Below the pieces are notes generated by a model that was not told the origin of the DNA, searched no databases, and saw only the letters and a list, made by a program, of their open reading frames with translations. A stretch of 64,000 nucleotides of DNA from Lentzea waywayandensis (lineage in GTDB: Bacteria; Actinomycetota; Actinomycetes; Mycobacteriales; Pseudonocardiaceae): assembly GCF_900115955.1 (NCBI RefSeq), contig NZ_FOYL01000006.1, forward strand, positions 153,849 through 217,848. The letters are read 5' to 3'. The position numbers were made by a program, and so were the translations under genes. Positions 1 to 7,860 of the stretch are shown here, piece by piece (within the stretch, counting starts at the first letter, position 1; every line of letters starts with the position of its first letter).

Positions 1-87
1 GCCAACGTGCTCTACCTGTGCTTCGTGCTGTCCGCGGTGCTGGGCTCGTTGGCGAAGATCATGTTCTACCAGCGGGGGATGGCGTGA
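1..87 (+). CDS. C-terminal end of a small membrane protein (partial)
   Basis: The frame is open from the first base and ends at TGA 85-87, giving the last 28 residues. They form a hydrophobic segment (NVLYLCFVLSAVLGSL) followed by a short basic tail ending in YQRGMA, which fits the last transmembrane helix of a small membrane protein. The stop overlaps the GTG start of the next regulator, so the two are translationally coupled. Small XRE regulators of this kind are often paired with a small membrane protein. The family cannot be named from this fragment. Confidence 0.6.
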   Translation, partial: ANVLYLCFVLSAVLGSLAKIMFYQRGMA

Positions 88-308
88 AGCCGACGAAGGT
101 CACGAACTCCCTCCGCGCCCTGCGGTTCGCGCACGGCGAGATGAAGCAGGCCGATCTCGCCACGGCCGTCGGTGTGACGCGGCAGACGTTGATCGCCATC
201 GAGCAGGGGAAGTACTCGCCCTCGCTGGAAGTGGCCTTCAAGATCGCACGCGTGTTCAAGGTGTCGCTAGAAGAGGTGTTCCAGTACCCGGAGGAGGAAG
301 AGCTGTGA
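84..308 (+). CDS. Small XRE-family transcriptional regulator
   Basis: A 74-residue helix-turn-helix protein that should bind DNA and control its own operon. The HTH covers roughly residues 20-60 and includes QADLATAVGVTRQTLIAIEQ and the typical KYSPSLEVAFKIARVF continuation. The tail is acidic (PEEEEL). I place the start at GTG 84, whose last two bases overlap the TGA of the upstream membrane protein; a longer frame from 18 would run through that gene. The size and sequence resemble YozG-like regulators made only of an HTH. The 3' end overlaps the following reductase by four bases, so the three genes form one coupled operon. Confidence 0.85.
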   Translation: MKPTKVTNSLRALRFAHGEMKQADLATAVGVTRQTLIAIEQGKYSPSLEVAFKIARVFKVSLEEVFQYPEEEEL

Positions 309-1249
309 AGGCTGTCGTACAACGAAGATACGGATCGGCGGTGTTCGGTGACCTCGATGTGCCTGTGCCTGGGAAGGGCGAGGTTCTGCTGGAGGTGCGG
401 GCGGCGGGCGTCGACATGGGCGTCTGGCACCTGCTCACCGGGAAGCCGTACCTGTTGCGGTTCCTCGGTTTCGGGTTCCGCGGGCCGAAGTCCCCGGTAC
501 CGGGACGGGACGTCGCCGGTGTGGTGACGGAGATCGGGCCCGGCGTGACCGGGTTCGAGATCGGCGACGAGGTGTTCGGCACGTGCGAGGGGTCGTTCGC
601 CGAACACGCCGTCGCTCCGGTCTCCCGGCTGGCGCGCAAACCGGAGGGGATTTCCTTCACCGAGGCGGCCGCGCTCCCGATCTCGGGCGGGACGGCGCTG
701 GAGGGACTGCGCGGAGTCCAGCCGGGGCAACGGGTTCTGGTGCTCGGCGCCGGTGGCGGCGTCGGCTCGTACGGCGTCCAGATCGCGAAAGCCCTTGGCG
801 CACACGTGACAGCGGTGTGCAGCACGCGCAAGGTCGAGCTGGCCAGGTCGCTGGGCGCCGACGAGGTCTTCGACTACACGGTGGCGGACTTCACCGGCAC
901 GTACGACCTGATCCTCGACTGCGGTGGCGCCAGGCCGTTGTCCAGGCTGCGCAGGGCGACGAACGAGGGCGGCCGGATCGTGCTGGTCGGCGCGGAGACA
1001 GGGGGATCGATCACGGGAGGGTTCCACAAGTCGATCGGCGCGTTGTTCCTGAACCCGTTCTCGTCCAGGAAGTTCGTGCCGCTGATGGCGAAGGAGCTCG
1101 GCGTCGTCTTCGACGAGCTGCGTGTCATGGTCGAGGCAGGCACGCTGAAAGCCCCGGTGGGCAAGGTCTTCCCGCTGTCAGAGGCACTCGACGCGGTGGA
1201 CCACGTCTACTCGCGACGGTCGGTCGGCAAGACGGTCGTCGCGATCTGA
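305..1249 (+). CDS. Medium-chain dehydrogenase/reductase, quinone-oxidoreductase type
   Basis: A 314-residue NAD(P)-dependent oxidoreductase of the zinc-independent MDR branch (quinone reductase/enoyl reductase like). The N-terminal GroES-like half contains PGRDVAGVVTEIG. The cofactor-binding half has the Rossmann signature VLGAGGGVGSYGVQIAKALGA near residue 150. The catalytic cysteine and the four-cysteine structural lobe of zinc alcohol dehydrogenases are absent. The substrate cannot be predicted. It starts at GTG 305, overlapping the XRE gene, so it is probably the regulated enzyme of that operon. Its last 43 bases overlap the convergent amidohydrolase gene. Confidence 0.85.
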   Translation: MKAVVQRRYGSAVFGDLDVPVPGKGEVLLEVRAAGVDMGVWHLLTGKPYLLRFLGFGFRGPKSPVPGRDVAGVVTEIGPGVTGFEIGDEVFGTCEGSFAEHAVAPVSRLARKPEGISFTEAAALPISGGTALEGLRGVQPGQRVLVLGAGGGVGSYGVQIAKALGAHVTAVCSTRKVELARSLGADEVFDYTVADFTGTYDLILDCGGARPLSRLRRATNEGGRIVLVGAETGGSITGGFHKSIGALFLNPFSSRKFVPLMAKELGVVFDELRVMVEAGTLKAPVGKVFPLSEALDAVDHVYSRRSVGKTVVAI

Positions 1250-2388
1250 CCGCCCATCACCACGGTGGTCACGTGGTGCAACGCCGTGATGTCCCTCATG
1301 GGATCTCCTTGCACGGCAATGATGTCAGCATCCCAGCCAGGCTTCAGCACGCCTTTGCTGACGCTCAAAGCCTTCGCCGCCTGGCTGGTGGCACTGGCGA
1401 GCACGACCGCGTTCGGGACGCCCGCCTCGATCATCTGAGCCAGGGCGTGGGCGGTGATCCCGTGCGGCTTGCCCGCCCCGATCCCGCCATCGGTGCCGGA
1501 CACCGCCCGGACGCCGTGGTCGTGCATGCGACCCACGATGTTCAGCTTCGCCGGGATGCTCATCCCGGCACGTTCGAACGCCTCCATGACGTGCGGCGGC
1601 GGATCCTGCGTGTTGCCGAGGGTGTGGCAGACGGCGATGTCCGCCTCGGCCAGCGCGTCCATCAGCTCCACCGGCATCTGCATGCCTCGATCGGTGAGGC
1701 ACGTGCAGTGCTCGATGCCGTCCACGCCCGCGGCCACGGCCCGTTGCACCGCGGCCAGGCTGTGCGCGTGGGCGGTCACCGGCAGGCCGTGGGAGTGGGC
1801 CTCCTCCACGACCACGCGGAGCTCGTGTTCGGTGAACTGACAGTCGTCGACGGCGGTACCGGGCGTCGCGAACCCGCCGCTGGCCATGATCTTGACGACG
1901 TCGGCCTGCCGTTCGGCGCGGTCGCGCACCGCCCGGCGGAGCGCGTCGTCACCGCTGGTCTCGCCGCCCATCGACCAGCAGTGCCCGCGTGGGCAGGTGA
2001 TGGGCGGGCCGGACGCGAGGACGCGCTGACGGTGCTTGGACCGCTGCTCGAGCACAGACCACTGCCGGTCACCGAGGTCGCGGACGGTGGTCACGCCGGC
2101 CCGCAACTGGCGTTCGAGGCTGTCCTTGATGACCGCGTCCAGGTGCTCGGCGGTGAAGTCGGGCAGCCGGTCCAGCGCGCCGTTCTCACTGTCCGCGCCC
2201 AGGTGAACGTGGGTGTCGATCAGTCCGGGCAGGACGGTGGCGGTGCCGAGATCGACGACCTCGGCACCGGCGACGTCCGGATGGCCCTGCTCGACGGCCT
2301 TGATCGTCCCGTTCTCGGTGATGACCGTGACGGGTCCCGCGATCGACCGCTCACCGTCGAACGCACGCCCTGCCCGCAGCGCCAGCAT
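1207..2388 (-). CDS. Metal-dependent amidohydrolase (imidazolonepropionase-like)
   Basis: A 393-residue amidohydrolase-superfamily enzyme, likely cytoplasmic. Visible metal-centre motifs are the HxH in LIDTHVHLG (about residues 58-62), the lysine in VVKIMASGG, histidines in VTAHAHS and GIEHC, and the aspartate in SGTDGG. The N-terminal strand LALRAGRAFDG and the final WDADIIAVQGDP segment form the usual composite beta domain. Such proteins are often prolidase-like or cyclic-amide hydrolases, but the substrate is not visible. The start ATG 2388 has no strong ribosome site. The 3' end overlaps the reductase gene by 43 bases in convergent orientation. Confidence 0.85.
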   Translation of the reverse strand: MLALRAGRAFDGERSIAGPVTVITENGTIKAVEQGHPDVAGAEVVDLGTATVLPGLIDTHVHLGADSENGALDRLPDFTAEHLDAVIKDSLERQLRAGVTTVRDLGDRQWSVLEQRSKHRQRVLASGPPITCPRGHCWSMGGETSGDDALRRAVRDRAERQADVVKIMASGGFATPGTAVDDCQFTEHELRVVVEEAHSHGLPVTAHAHSLAAVQRAVAAGVDGIEHCTCLTDRGMQMPVELMDALAEADIAVCHTLGNTQDPPPHVMEAFERAGMSIPAKLNIVGRMHDHGVRAVSGTDGGIGAGKPHGITAHALAQMIEAGVPNAVVLASATSQAAKALSVSKGVLKPGWDADIIAVQGDPMRDITALHHVTTVVMGGQIATTVLPTDRRE

Positions 2389-2426
2389 CGGGACATTCTG
2401 AGCGCCACATGCTGGGAAAGCAATGG

Positions 2427-3062
2427 TCAGCGGGCATGCGGCAGCGTCGTGAACTCGTCGACCTGGGGCAGGTCGTGCCCGAGCCGGTCCCGCTTCGCCG
2501 TCAGGTAGGCGATGTTGTGGGCGTTGGGGGTCATCAACGACGGCACGCGCGCCGTCACCGAAATTCCGTGGGACTCCAGCGCCGCGATCTTGTCCGGGTT
2601 GTTGGACATCAGCCGCACGGACTGCACGCGCAGATGCTTGAGCACGCGAGCCGCGGGGGAGTAGTCGCGCACGTCGACGGGCAGACCGAGCGACGTGGCC
2701 GAGTCCAACGTGTCCAGTCCGGCGTCCTGGAGCACGTGCGTGCGAATCTTCGACACCAAACCGATTCCGCGGCCTTCGTGTCCGCGCAGGTAGACGAGGA
2801 TGCCATTGCCCTCACGCACGATGGTGTTCAGCGCGGCGTCGAGCTGCTCGCCGCACTCACAGCGCATGGCGGCGAAGATGTCTCCGGTCATGCACTCGGA
2901 GTGGATGCGCACGAGGACGTTCTCACGCAGCTTCGTCTTGCCGTAGACCAGCGCCATGTGCTCGTGACCGTCCGCGCGGAACGCGACTGCGCGGAAGGTG
3001 CCACGCCGTGTCACCAGATCGGACTCCGCAACGTCTTCCTCGTTGAAGGCCTGTTCGAACAT
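2427..3062 (-). CDS. ribA: GTP cyclohydrolase II family enzyme, predicted formamide-releasing (FAPy) type
   Basis: A stand-alone 211-residue GTP cyclohydrolase II domain without the RibB domain. The zinc ligands are intact as Cys57, Cys68 and Cys70 (SECMTGDIFAAMRCECG), followed by RGHEGRGIGL and the phosphate-binding MSNNPDKI. The residue equivalent to E. coli Tyr105 (in IRAYALQD) is His109 here (IRTHVLQD). In Streptomyces coelicolor SCO6655 that position is Met, and the enzyme stops at the formylated intermediate FAPy instead of releasing formate; by inference this protein may do the same. I chose ATG 3062 because AAGGGGACCGGAG precedes it; a longer frame to 3125 lacks such a site. It is divergent from the pterin-synthase-like gene. 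A housekeeping riboflavin role remains possible. Confidence 0.88.
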   Translation of the reverse strand: MFEQAFNEEDVAESDLVTRRGTFRAVAFRADGHEHMALVYGKTKLRENVLVRIHSECMTGDIFAAMRCECGEQLDAALNTIVREGNGILVYLRGHEGRGIGLVSKIRTHVLQDAGLDTLDSATSLGLPVDVRDYSPAARVLKHLRVQSVRLMSNNPDKIAALESHGISVTARVPSLMTPNAHNIAYLTAKRDRLGHDLPQVDEFTTLPHAR

Positions 3063-3154
3063 CTCCGGTCCCCTTGTCACCAGGCGCCTTCCGAACGTGC
3101 AGCTACGCTCGGATGGAGGTCGCACCGTAACCCGACCGCACAGCGGAGGTCATC

Positions 3155-3565
3155 CTGTTCAGCATCACCGTCCGCGATCACGTGATGATCGCCCACAGTT
3201 TCCGCGGCGAAGTCTTCGGTCCGGCACAACGTCTGCATGGAGCAACGTTCCTGGTGGACGCAACGTTCAAACGTGCTGAGCTCGATTCGGACAACATCGT
3301 CGTCGACATCGGACTCGCGACCCAGGAGCTGAACAAGGTCCTGGCCGCCTTCAACTACCGCAACCTGGACGAAGAACCCCAGTTCGCGGGCATCAACACC
3401 TCCACGGAGTGGCTCGCGAAGCACATCGCGGACCAGCTCGCGGACAAGATCTCCGAGGGTTCTCTGGGTGAGGGCGCTCACGGGATCGATGCGATCGCCG
3501 TCACACTTCACGAGTCCCATGTGGCGTGGGCCGGCTACGAACGTGCACTTCGTCCTTCCCGCTGA
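3155..3565 (+). CDS. 6-pyruvoyltetrahydropterin/6-carboxytetrahydropterin synthase-like protein
   Basis: A PTPS/QueD-fold protein of 136 residues. Family sequence starts with [15 protein letters not shown], so translation probably begins at CTG 3155, five bases after GGAGG (3145-3149); the first ATG/GTG (3182-3185) would remove a conserved strand. The active site is altered. His14 and His28 match zinc ligands, but the third (HxH) is Ala30, and the protein has no cysteine, so it lacks the usual catalytic Cys. [11 protein letters not shown] and the glutamate near the C-terminus (AGYE) are kept. Streptomyces coelicolor SCO6650 is a related PTPS homologue near SCO6655. It opens a four-gene operon with overlapping genes. 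The reaction is unknown. Confidence 0.82.
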   Translation: MFSITVRDHVMIAHSFRGEVFGPAQRLHGATFLVDATFKRAELDSDNIVVDIGLATQELNKVLAAFNYRNLDEEPQFAGINTSTEWLAKHIADQLADKISEGSLGEGAHGIDAIAVTLHESHVAWAGYERALRPSR

Positions 3566-4514
3566 CGTCGAGGATCCGGGCAGTCCCAGCGGCGGCAACG
3601 TCTACGACCTGCGCGTGAGCGCGGGCCTGAACCGTCTGACCGTCGCTGGTGACTGGCCGCGTCCGAGCGACACCACCGCGTTGTGGCAAACGCTTGCGGC
3701 GATCCCCGACGGTGACGTCGTGCTCCTCGACGGCCTGGTCGGCTGTGGAGTACCCGAAGTCGTCGTCCCTCACGCCCGACGGCTCAGGCTCGCCGTGCTC
3801 GTGCACCTGCCGCTCGCCGACGAGACAGGCCTCGACCCGGAGGTGGCCCGCGACCTCGACGCGCGGGAAGGGCAGGTCCTGAGGGCCGCGAGCGCAGTCG
3901 TCGCGACCAGTCCGACGGCCGCCCGCGACCTCGAGCGACGGCACGGGCTCGACCACGTCCACGTCGTCGTTCCCGGCACCGATCCGGCGCCCCCGGCGCG
4001 CGGCACGGACGGCGTCCACCACCTGCTCTGCGTCGCGTCCATCACACCCCGCAAAGGCCACGACCTGCTGGTCGGAGCGTTGCGGCGGATCGAACGCGAC
4101 TGGCGGCTGACCTGCGTGGGCCCGCACCGGCCGTTCCTGCGCGAACTCCCGCGAGACGAGCGCGTCAGCTTCCCCGGACCGCTCGCCGGCGAGGCTCTGA
4201 CCAGCGCGTACGACCGCGCGGACCTCTTCGTGCTGGCCTCCAGGAACGAGACCTACGGCATGGTCGTCACCGAGGCGCTCGCCCACGGTCTGCCGGTCAT
4301 CGCGAGCGCTGTCCCCGACGCGCTCGGCGACGGCGGTCTGCTCATTCCCGCCGGGGACGAAAATGCATTGGAAGCTGCACTAACGCGCTGGTTTCAAGAT
4401 CAGGATTTCCGGGCTGAACTGCGCTCGAAGGCGCTCGCCCGGCGAGCCGTTCTGTCCACTTGGGACGAATCCACAGAGGACCTGCGGAGGGTGCTGGCTA
4501 CGCTCCGGCCATGA
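3543..4514 (+). CDS. Glycosyltransferase family 4 (GT-B fold)
   Basis: A 323-residue GT-B glycosyltransferase. The start region [22 protein letters not shown] has the glycine-rich acceptor-side loop of family 4. The donor half carries [15 protein letters not shown] and the E-x7-E type motif in [23 protein letters not shown]. The enzyme should transfer a sugar from a nucleotide-sugar to an acceptor made by its neighbours. GTG 3543 is preferred because the protein then begins directly with the first beta strand; ATG 3522 in the same frame is an alternative. The start lies inside the end of the pterin-synthase-like gene (23-base overlap) and the stop overlaps the methyltransferase start by four bases, so translation is coupled. 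Confidence 0.9.
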   Translation: MHFVLPADVEDPGSPSGGNVYDLRVSAGLNRLTVAGDWPRPSDTTALWQTLAAIPDGDVVLLDGLVGCGVPEVVVPHARRLRLAVLVHLPLADETGLDPEVARDLDAREGQVLRAASAVVATSPTAARDLERRHGLDHVHVVVPGTDPAPPARGTDGVHHLLCVASITPRKGHDLLVGALRRIERDWRLTCVGPHRPFLRELPRDERVSFPGPLAGEALTSAYDRADLFVLASRNETYGMVVTEALAHGLPVIASAVPDALGDGGLLIPAGDENALEAALTRWFQDQDFRAELRSKALARRAVLSTWDESTEDLRRVLATLRP

Positions 4515-5290
4515 CCTTCGCCCCGGAATGGCTGGCACTGCGGGAAATCGCCGACGCGACCGCACGCTCGACCGAGCTCGCTGATGTGGTCCGCGAAACT
4601 CTGGTGAACCGAAACCCCCTGACGATCCGTGACCTCGGTTGTGGAACGGGATCGATGGGACGATGGCTCGCCGGCAGGCTCGGCGGCGTACAGCACTGGG
4701 TGCTGCACGACCGCGACCCCCGGCTGCTCGGGCTGGCGGAGGCCGGCATGAGCGCCTTCGAGAACGTCACCGTCGAGACGCGTGAGGGCGACCTCACGTC
4801 ACTCAAAGCCGCCGACATCGCAGGCGCTGACCTGGTCACTTGCTCCGCGTTGCTCGACTTGCTCACTGCTAACGAGATGAACGCTCTGGCGGTTGCATGC
4901 GTAGAAGCACATGTGCCCGCTCTGTTCACGCTCTCGGTGGCAGGCCGGATCGACATCGATCCGGCCGAGCCGCTCGACGCCGCCTTCCAGGACGCGTTCA
5001 ACGCTCACCAGCGCCGCGTCGTGGACGGGCGCCGTCTGCTCGGACCTGATGCTCCTGCCGCTGCCGAAGAGGCATTCGTGGCAGCCGGCGCTTCGGTTCG
5101 GACGGCTCAGAGCCCCTGGCGGATGCACGGCGATGCCCTGCAGTCCGAGTGGCTGAAGGGCTGGGTCGACGCCGCGGTGGAGCAGGAACCCACACTCGCC
5201 ACCGAGGCCTCCGAGTACCTGCGCCGCAGGTCAACGGCCTCCGTGACGGTCCACCACGTCGACCTGCTAGCGATACCGAGGGCTGTCTGA
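4511..5290 (+). CDS. Class I SAM-dependent methyltransferase
   Basis: A 259-residue Rossmann-fold methyltransferase. Motif I is IRDLGCGTGSMGRWLAGRLGG at about residues 38-58, followed by an acidic motif II position (HDRDPRLLGLA) and DLVTCSALLDLL for the post-motif strand. The C-terminal third is probably the substrate-binding cap. The ATG overlaps the glycosyltransferase stop (ATGA), and the stop overlaps the next membrane protein (TGATG), so it is the third gene of the operon starting at 3155. Its substrate is probably the product of the neighbouring GTP-derived and glycosyl steps, which is inference from position only. Confidence 0.9.
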   Translation: MTFAPEWLALREIADATARSTELADVVRETLVNRNPLTIRDLGCGTGSMGRWLAGRLGGVQHWVLHDRDPRLLGLAEAGMSAFENVTVETREGDLTSLKAADIAGADLVTCSALLDLLTANEMNALAVACVEAHVPALFTLSVAGRIDIDPAEPLDAAFQDAFNAHQRRVVDGRRLLGPDAPAAAEEAFVAAGASVRTAQSPWRMHGDALQSEWLKGWVDAAVEQEPTLATEASEYLRRRSTASVTVHHVDLLAIPRAV

Positions 5291-6249
5291 TGAAGAAGTT
5301 CTGGCCGTGGCTTCGCCTGGTGCTGGCGTTGGCGATCCTGGTGGCCCTGGGCGTGCGCCTGGGCACCGGGGCGTTCCTCGACGGACTGCGCGCGATCGAC
5401 GCGTTCTCCGTCGCCGCCGCACTGGCGATCGGGCTCGTGACGACGGTGCTCAGCGCGGGTCGCTGGGTGCTCGTCGCGCGCCGCCTCGGCCTGTCGCTGT
5501 CCCTGAAGTCCGCGGTCAGCGACTACTACCGCGCCCAGCTCGTCAACGCCGTGCTGCCCGCGGGCGTGCTCGGTGACGTGCATCGCGCGGTCAACCACGG
5601 CCGTGAGTCGGGCGACGTCGGACGGGGTGTGCGCGCCGTGTTCTTCGAGCGCTTCGCCGGTCAGATCGTGCTCATCGGGATCGGGCTCGCGGTGCTGCTC
5701 ACGCACCCCGCGCCCGGCCTCGACCTCGCTCCGGACGGCACCACCGCCGGGCTCGTTCTCGCCGGTCTGGCCGTTGCCGCGGTCGTCGGCTGGCAGATCG
5801 GGCCGGTACGCCGCGTCCTGGTCCACACCCTCGCGGACGGCATCAGGCTCCTGTCGCTGCGGACCTGGCCCGCCGTCATCGGGCTGTCCGCCGCCACGGT
5901 CGCCGGTTACGTCGCGATGTTCCTGGTGGCCGCCCGCGCCGCCGGGTCGGACGCCACGATCGCCCAGCTCGCGCCGGTCGTCGTGCTGGCGCTGCTGATC
6001 ATGGCCATCCCGGTGAACATCGGCGGGTTCGGCCCGCGCGAGGCGTTCCTCGCGGTGGCGTTCGGTGCCGCCGGTCTGGGCGCCGCGCAGGGCTTCACCA
6101 CCGGCATCGTCTACGGCGTGCTGGCGCTCATCGCCGCGCTGCCCGGCGCGGTCGTGCTGTTCCTCTCACGCCGGAAGACCGAAAAGGTCCAGGTAGTGAC
6201 GGAACGACTCGGTCAGCCCCGCGAGCAGGAGCTCGCCCTTGCGCGCTGA
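5290..6249 (+). CDS. YbhN/UPF0104-type integral membrane protein (flippase-like)
   Basis: A 319-residue polytopic membrane protein of the lysylphosphatidylglycerol-synthase transmembrane-region family (YbhN, UPF0104). It has a signal-anchor helix (residues 6-24) and about eight hydrophobic helices. Family features are the first cytoplasmic SAGRWVLVARRLG segment, the AVLPAGVLGDVHRAV loop, the FFERFAGQ motif and the late PVNIGGFGPREAFLA loop. Members of this group are linked to lipid transport across the membrane or act as partners of glycolipid pathways. It is the last gene of the operon from 3155. Its final 84 bases overlap the convergent creatininase-family gene, an unusually long overlap. 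Confidence 0.88.
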   Translation: MKKFWPWLRLVLALAILVALGVRLGTGAFLDGLRAIDAFSVAAALAIGLVTTVLSAGRWVLVARRLGLSLSLKSAVSDYYRAQLVNAVLPAGVLGDVHRAVNHGRESGDVGRGVRAVFFERFAGQIVLIGIGLAVLLTHPAPGLDLAPDGTTAGLVLAGLAVAAVVGWQIGPVRRVLVHTLADGIRLLSLRTWPAVIGLSAATVAGYVAMFLVAARAAGSDATIAQLAPVVVLALLIMAIPVNIGGFGPREAFLAVAFGAAGLGAAQGFTTGIVYGVLALIAALPGAVVLFLSRRKTEKVQVVTERLGQPREQELALAR

Positions 6250-6855
6250 CGCGAGCGAGGGCCGCCCGATGACGCCGGAGGACGTGTACGGCGCCAGACC
6301 CAGGGTGAGCATGTGCCGCCGGTCCTCCGCCAGGTGGTCAGAGTCTTCATAACCGGGACGGATCAGATCGGGGTGCGCGTGCAGCAGGATCGAGGTCTCC
6401 AGCTCACCGGCGTGCATGTCGCTGTACGCCGAGGTCTCGATGCCGGCCTTCTCCCGCGCGAACGCCCAGTCGTCCCGTCCGGGGAACAACGCCAGACCCT
6501 CGCCCTCCTGCACGATGTTGGACAGCACGTAGTTGCCGCCGTGGCCGTTGACGAGGACCACGTTCGTGACACCGTTGCGCCGCAAGGACTCCGCGATGTC
6601 CGTGACCACTGAGATCAACGTGCTCGCGGAGATGCTGACGGTCCCGGGCCAGCCGGCGTGCTCCTGCGAGCAGGAGAACTGGATCGGCGGCAGCAGCCGG
6701 ACCGGATACCTCGCCGCGATCTCCGACGCGATGGTCCAGGCGATCACCGAGTCCGTGGCCAGCGGCAGGTGCGGGCCGTGCTGCTCGGTGCTGCCGACCG
6801 GGAGCACGGCGACGCTCCTGCCGCGGACGTCGACCGTGGTGTCACTCGGAAACAT
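6166..6855 (-). CDS. Creatininase-family amidohydrolase (candidate FAPy deformylase)
   Basis: A 229-residue metal-dependent amidase of the creatininase family. Metal and catalytic motifs are complete: PVGSTEQHGPHLPLATD near residue 20, VNGHGGN near 105 and SDMHAGELETS near 145. The family includes creatininase, MftE and the archaeal ArfB, which removes the formyl group from FAPy made by GTP cyclohydrolase III. Here it sits among a GTP cyclohydrolase II with an altered switch residue and a RibD-like reductase, so deformylation of FAPy is a reasonable inference. ATG 6855 is used; TTG 6873 in the same frame is an alternative. It is coupled to the upstream dehydrogenase by a 14-base overlap. Confidence 0.88.
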   Translation of the reverse strand: MFPSDTTVDVRGRSVAVLPVGSTEQHGPHLPLATDSVIAWTIASEIAARYPVRLLPPIQFSCSQEHAGWPGTVSISASTLISVVTDIAESLRRNGVTNVVLVNGHGGNYVLSNIVQEGEGLALFPGRDDWAFAREKAGIETSAYSDMHAGELETSILLHAHPDLIRPGYEDSDHLAEDRRHMLTLGLAPYTSSGVIGRPSLASARKGELLLAGLTESFRHYLDLFGLPA

Positions 6856-7819
6856 GAGCCTGACCGTAGTCAATCCGGTGGCACAGAGCCGGAATCTCGC
6901 TATCGGCGAGCCTCGGCATCACGTCCGGGAGCTCCTCGAACGCGCTGTGGCCCGTGATCAGCGCCTCGAACCTGTCGTCGGCCAGCAGATCGAGCGCGAC
7001 CGCCATGCGTTCGGCGTAGGTGCGGTCCGGGCGGCCGACCGTGCCGACCTGGCTGCTGCGGATCGTGAGCCGGCGCGAGTGGAAGAACTCGCCCAGCGGC
7101 ACGGAGATCTTCCTGTCGCCGTACCAGCTCAGCTCGATCACGCGGCCTTCCGGCGCGAGCAGGTTCAAAGCGGTGGTGAGGCCGGGTTCGGTCGCACTGG
7201 CGTGGAAGACCAGATCACAGCCGTCGAGAGCGTTGCCCGGCAAGGCGAACCCGACACCGAGCTTGCGGGCGATCTCCTCGCGAGCCGGATCGGCGTCCAC
7301 GAGCTCGACACGGGCACCGGGGAACGTCGCCAGCACGGCCGCGATGCTCGACCCGACCATGCCGCCGCCGACCACCGCGATCCGGTCGCCGATCAGCGGC
7401 CGCGCGTCCCACACCGCGTTGACCGCGGTCTCCACGGTGCCCGCCAGCACCGCTCGTTCGGCTGGAACGGCCTCGGGCACGAGCGTGACCGAGGTTTCCG
7501 GGACCACGTAACGAGTCTGATGTGGATAGAGGCAGAACACCGTGCGCCCGCGCAGGTTCCCGTGTTCGACGACGCCGACGTTGAGGTACCCGTACTTCAC
7601 CGGCCACGGGAAGTCGCCCTCCTGGAAGGGGGCCCGCATGACCGCGTACTGGTTCTCCGGCACGCCACCGCGGAACACGAGGGTCTCCGTGCCGCGGCTG
7701 ACGCCGGAGAACAGCGTGCGCACCTCGACCTCACCGGGACCGGGCTCGGCCAGTGTGACCTGCCGAACTTCCCCTTTTCCCGAATCATTGAGCCAAAAGG
7801 CACTCGCCGTACGTGTCAC
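6842..7819 (-). CDS. MDR-family dehydrogenase without standard catalytic zinc ligands
   Basis: A 325-residue zinc-binding-dehydrogenase-like protein. The Rossmann part is clear (RIAVVGGGMVGSSIAAVLATF, then VELVDADPAR). In the N-terminal domain the usual CGxCGTD catalytic motif reads SGVSRGTET, and no GHE motif follows, so the classical zinc site is missing. This pattern resembles BchC-like dehydrogenases. GTG 7819 is preceded by GGAGG eight bases upstream. It is divergent from the phosphatidyltransferase gene across only 41 bases and coupled to the creatininase-family gene, so its substrate is probably an intermediate of this cluster. Confidence 0.85.
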   Translation of the reverse strand: MTRTASAFWLNDSGKGEVRQVTLAEPGPGEVEVRTLFSGVSRGTETLVFRGGVPENQYAVMRAPFQEGDFPWPVKYGYLNVGVVEHGNLRGRTVFCLYPHQTRYVVPETSVTLVPEAVPAERAVLAGTVETAVNAVWDARPLIGDRIAVVGGGMVGSSIAAVLATFPGARVELVDADPAREEIARKLGVGFALPGNALDGCDLVFHASATEPGLTTALNLLAPEGRVIELSWYGDRKISVPLGEFFHSRRLTIRSSQVGTVGRPDRTYAERMAVALDLLADDRFEALITGHSAFEELPDVMPRLADSEIPALCHRIDYGQAHVSE

Positions 7820-7860
7820 TCACAACACCTCCGCCGCACGAAGTTCGTTAGGGGCACCTG

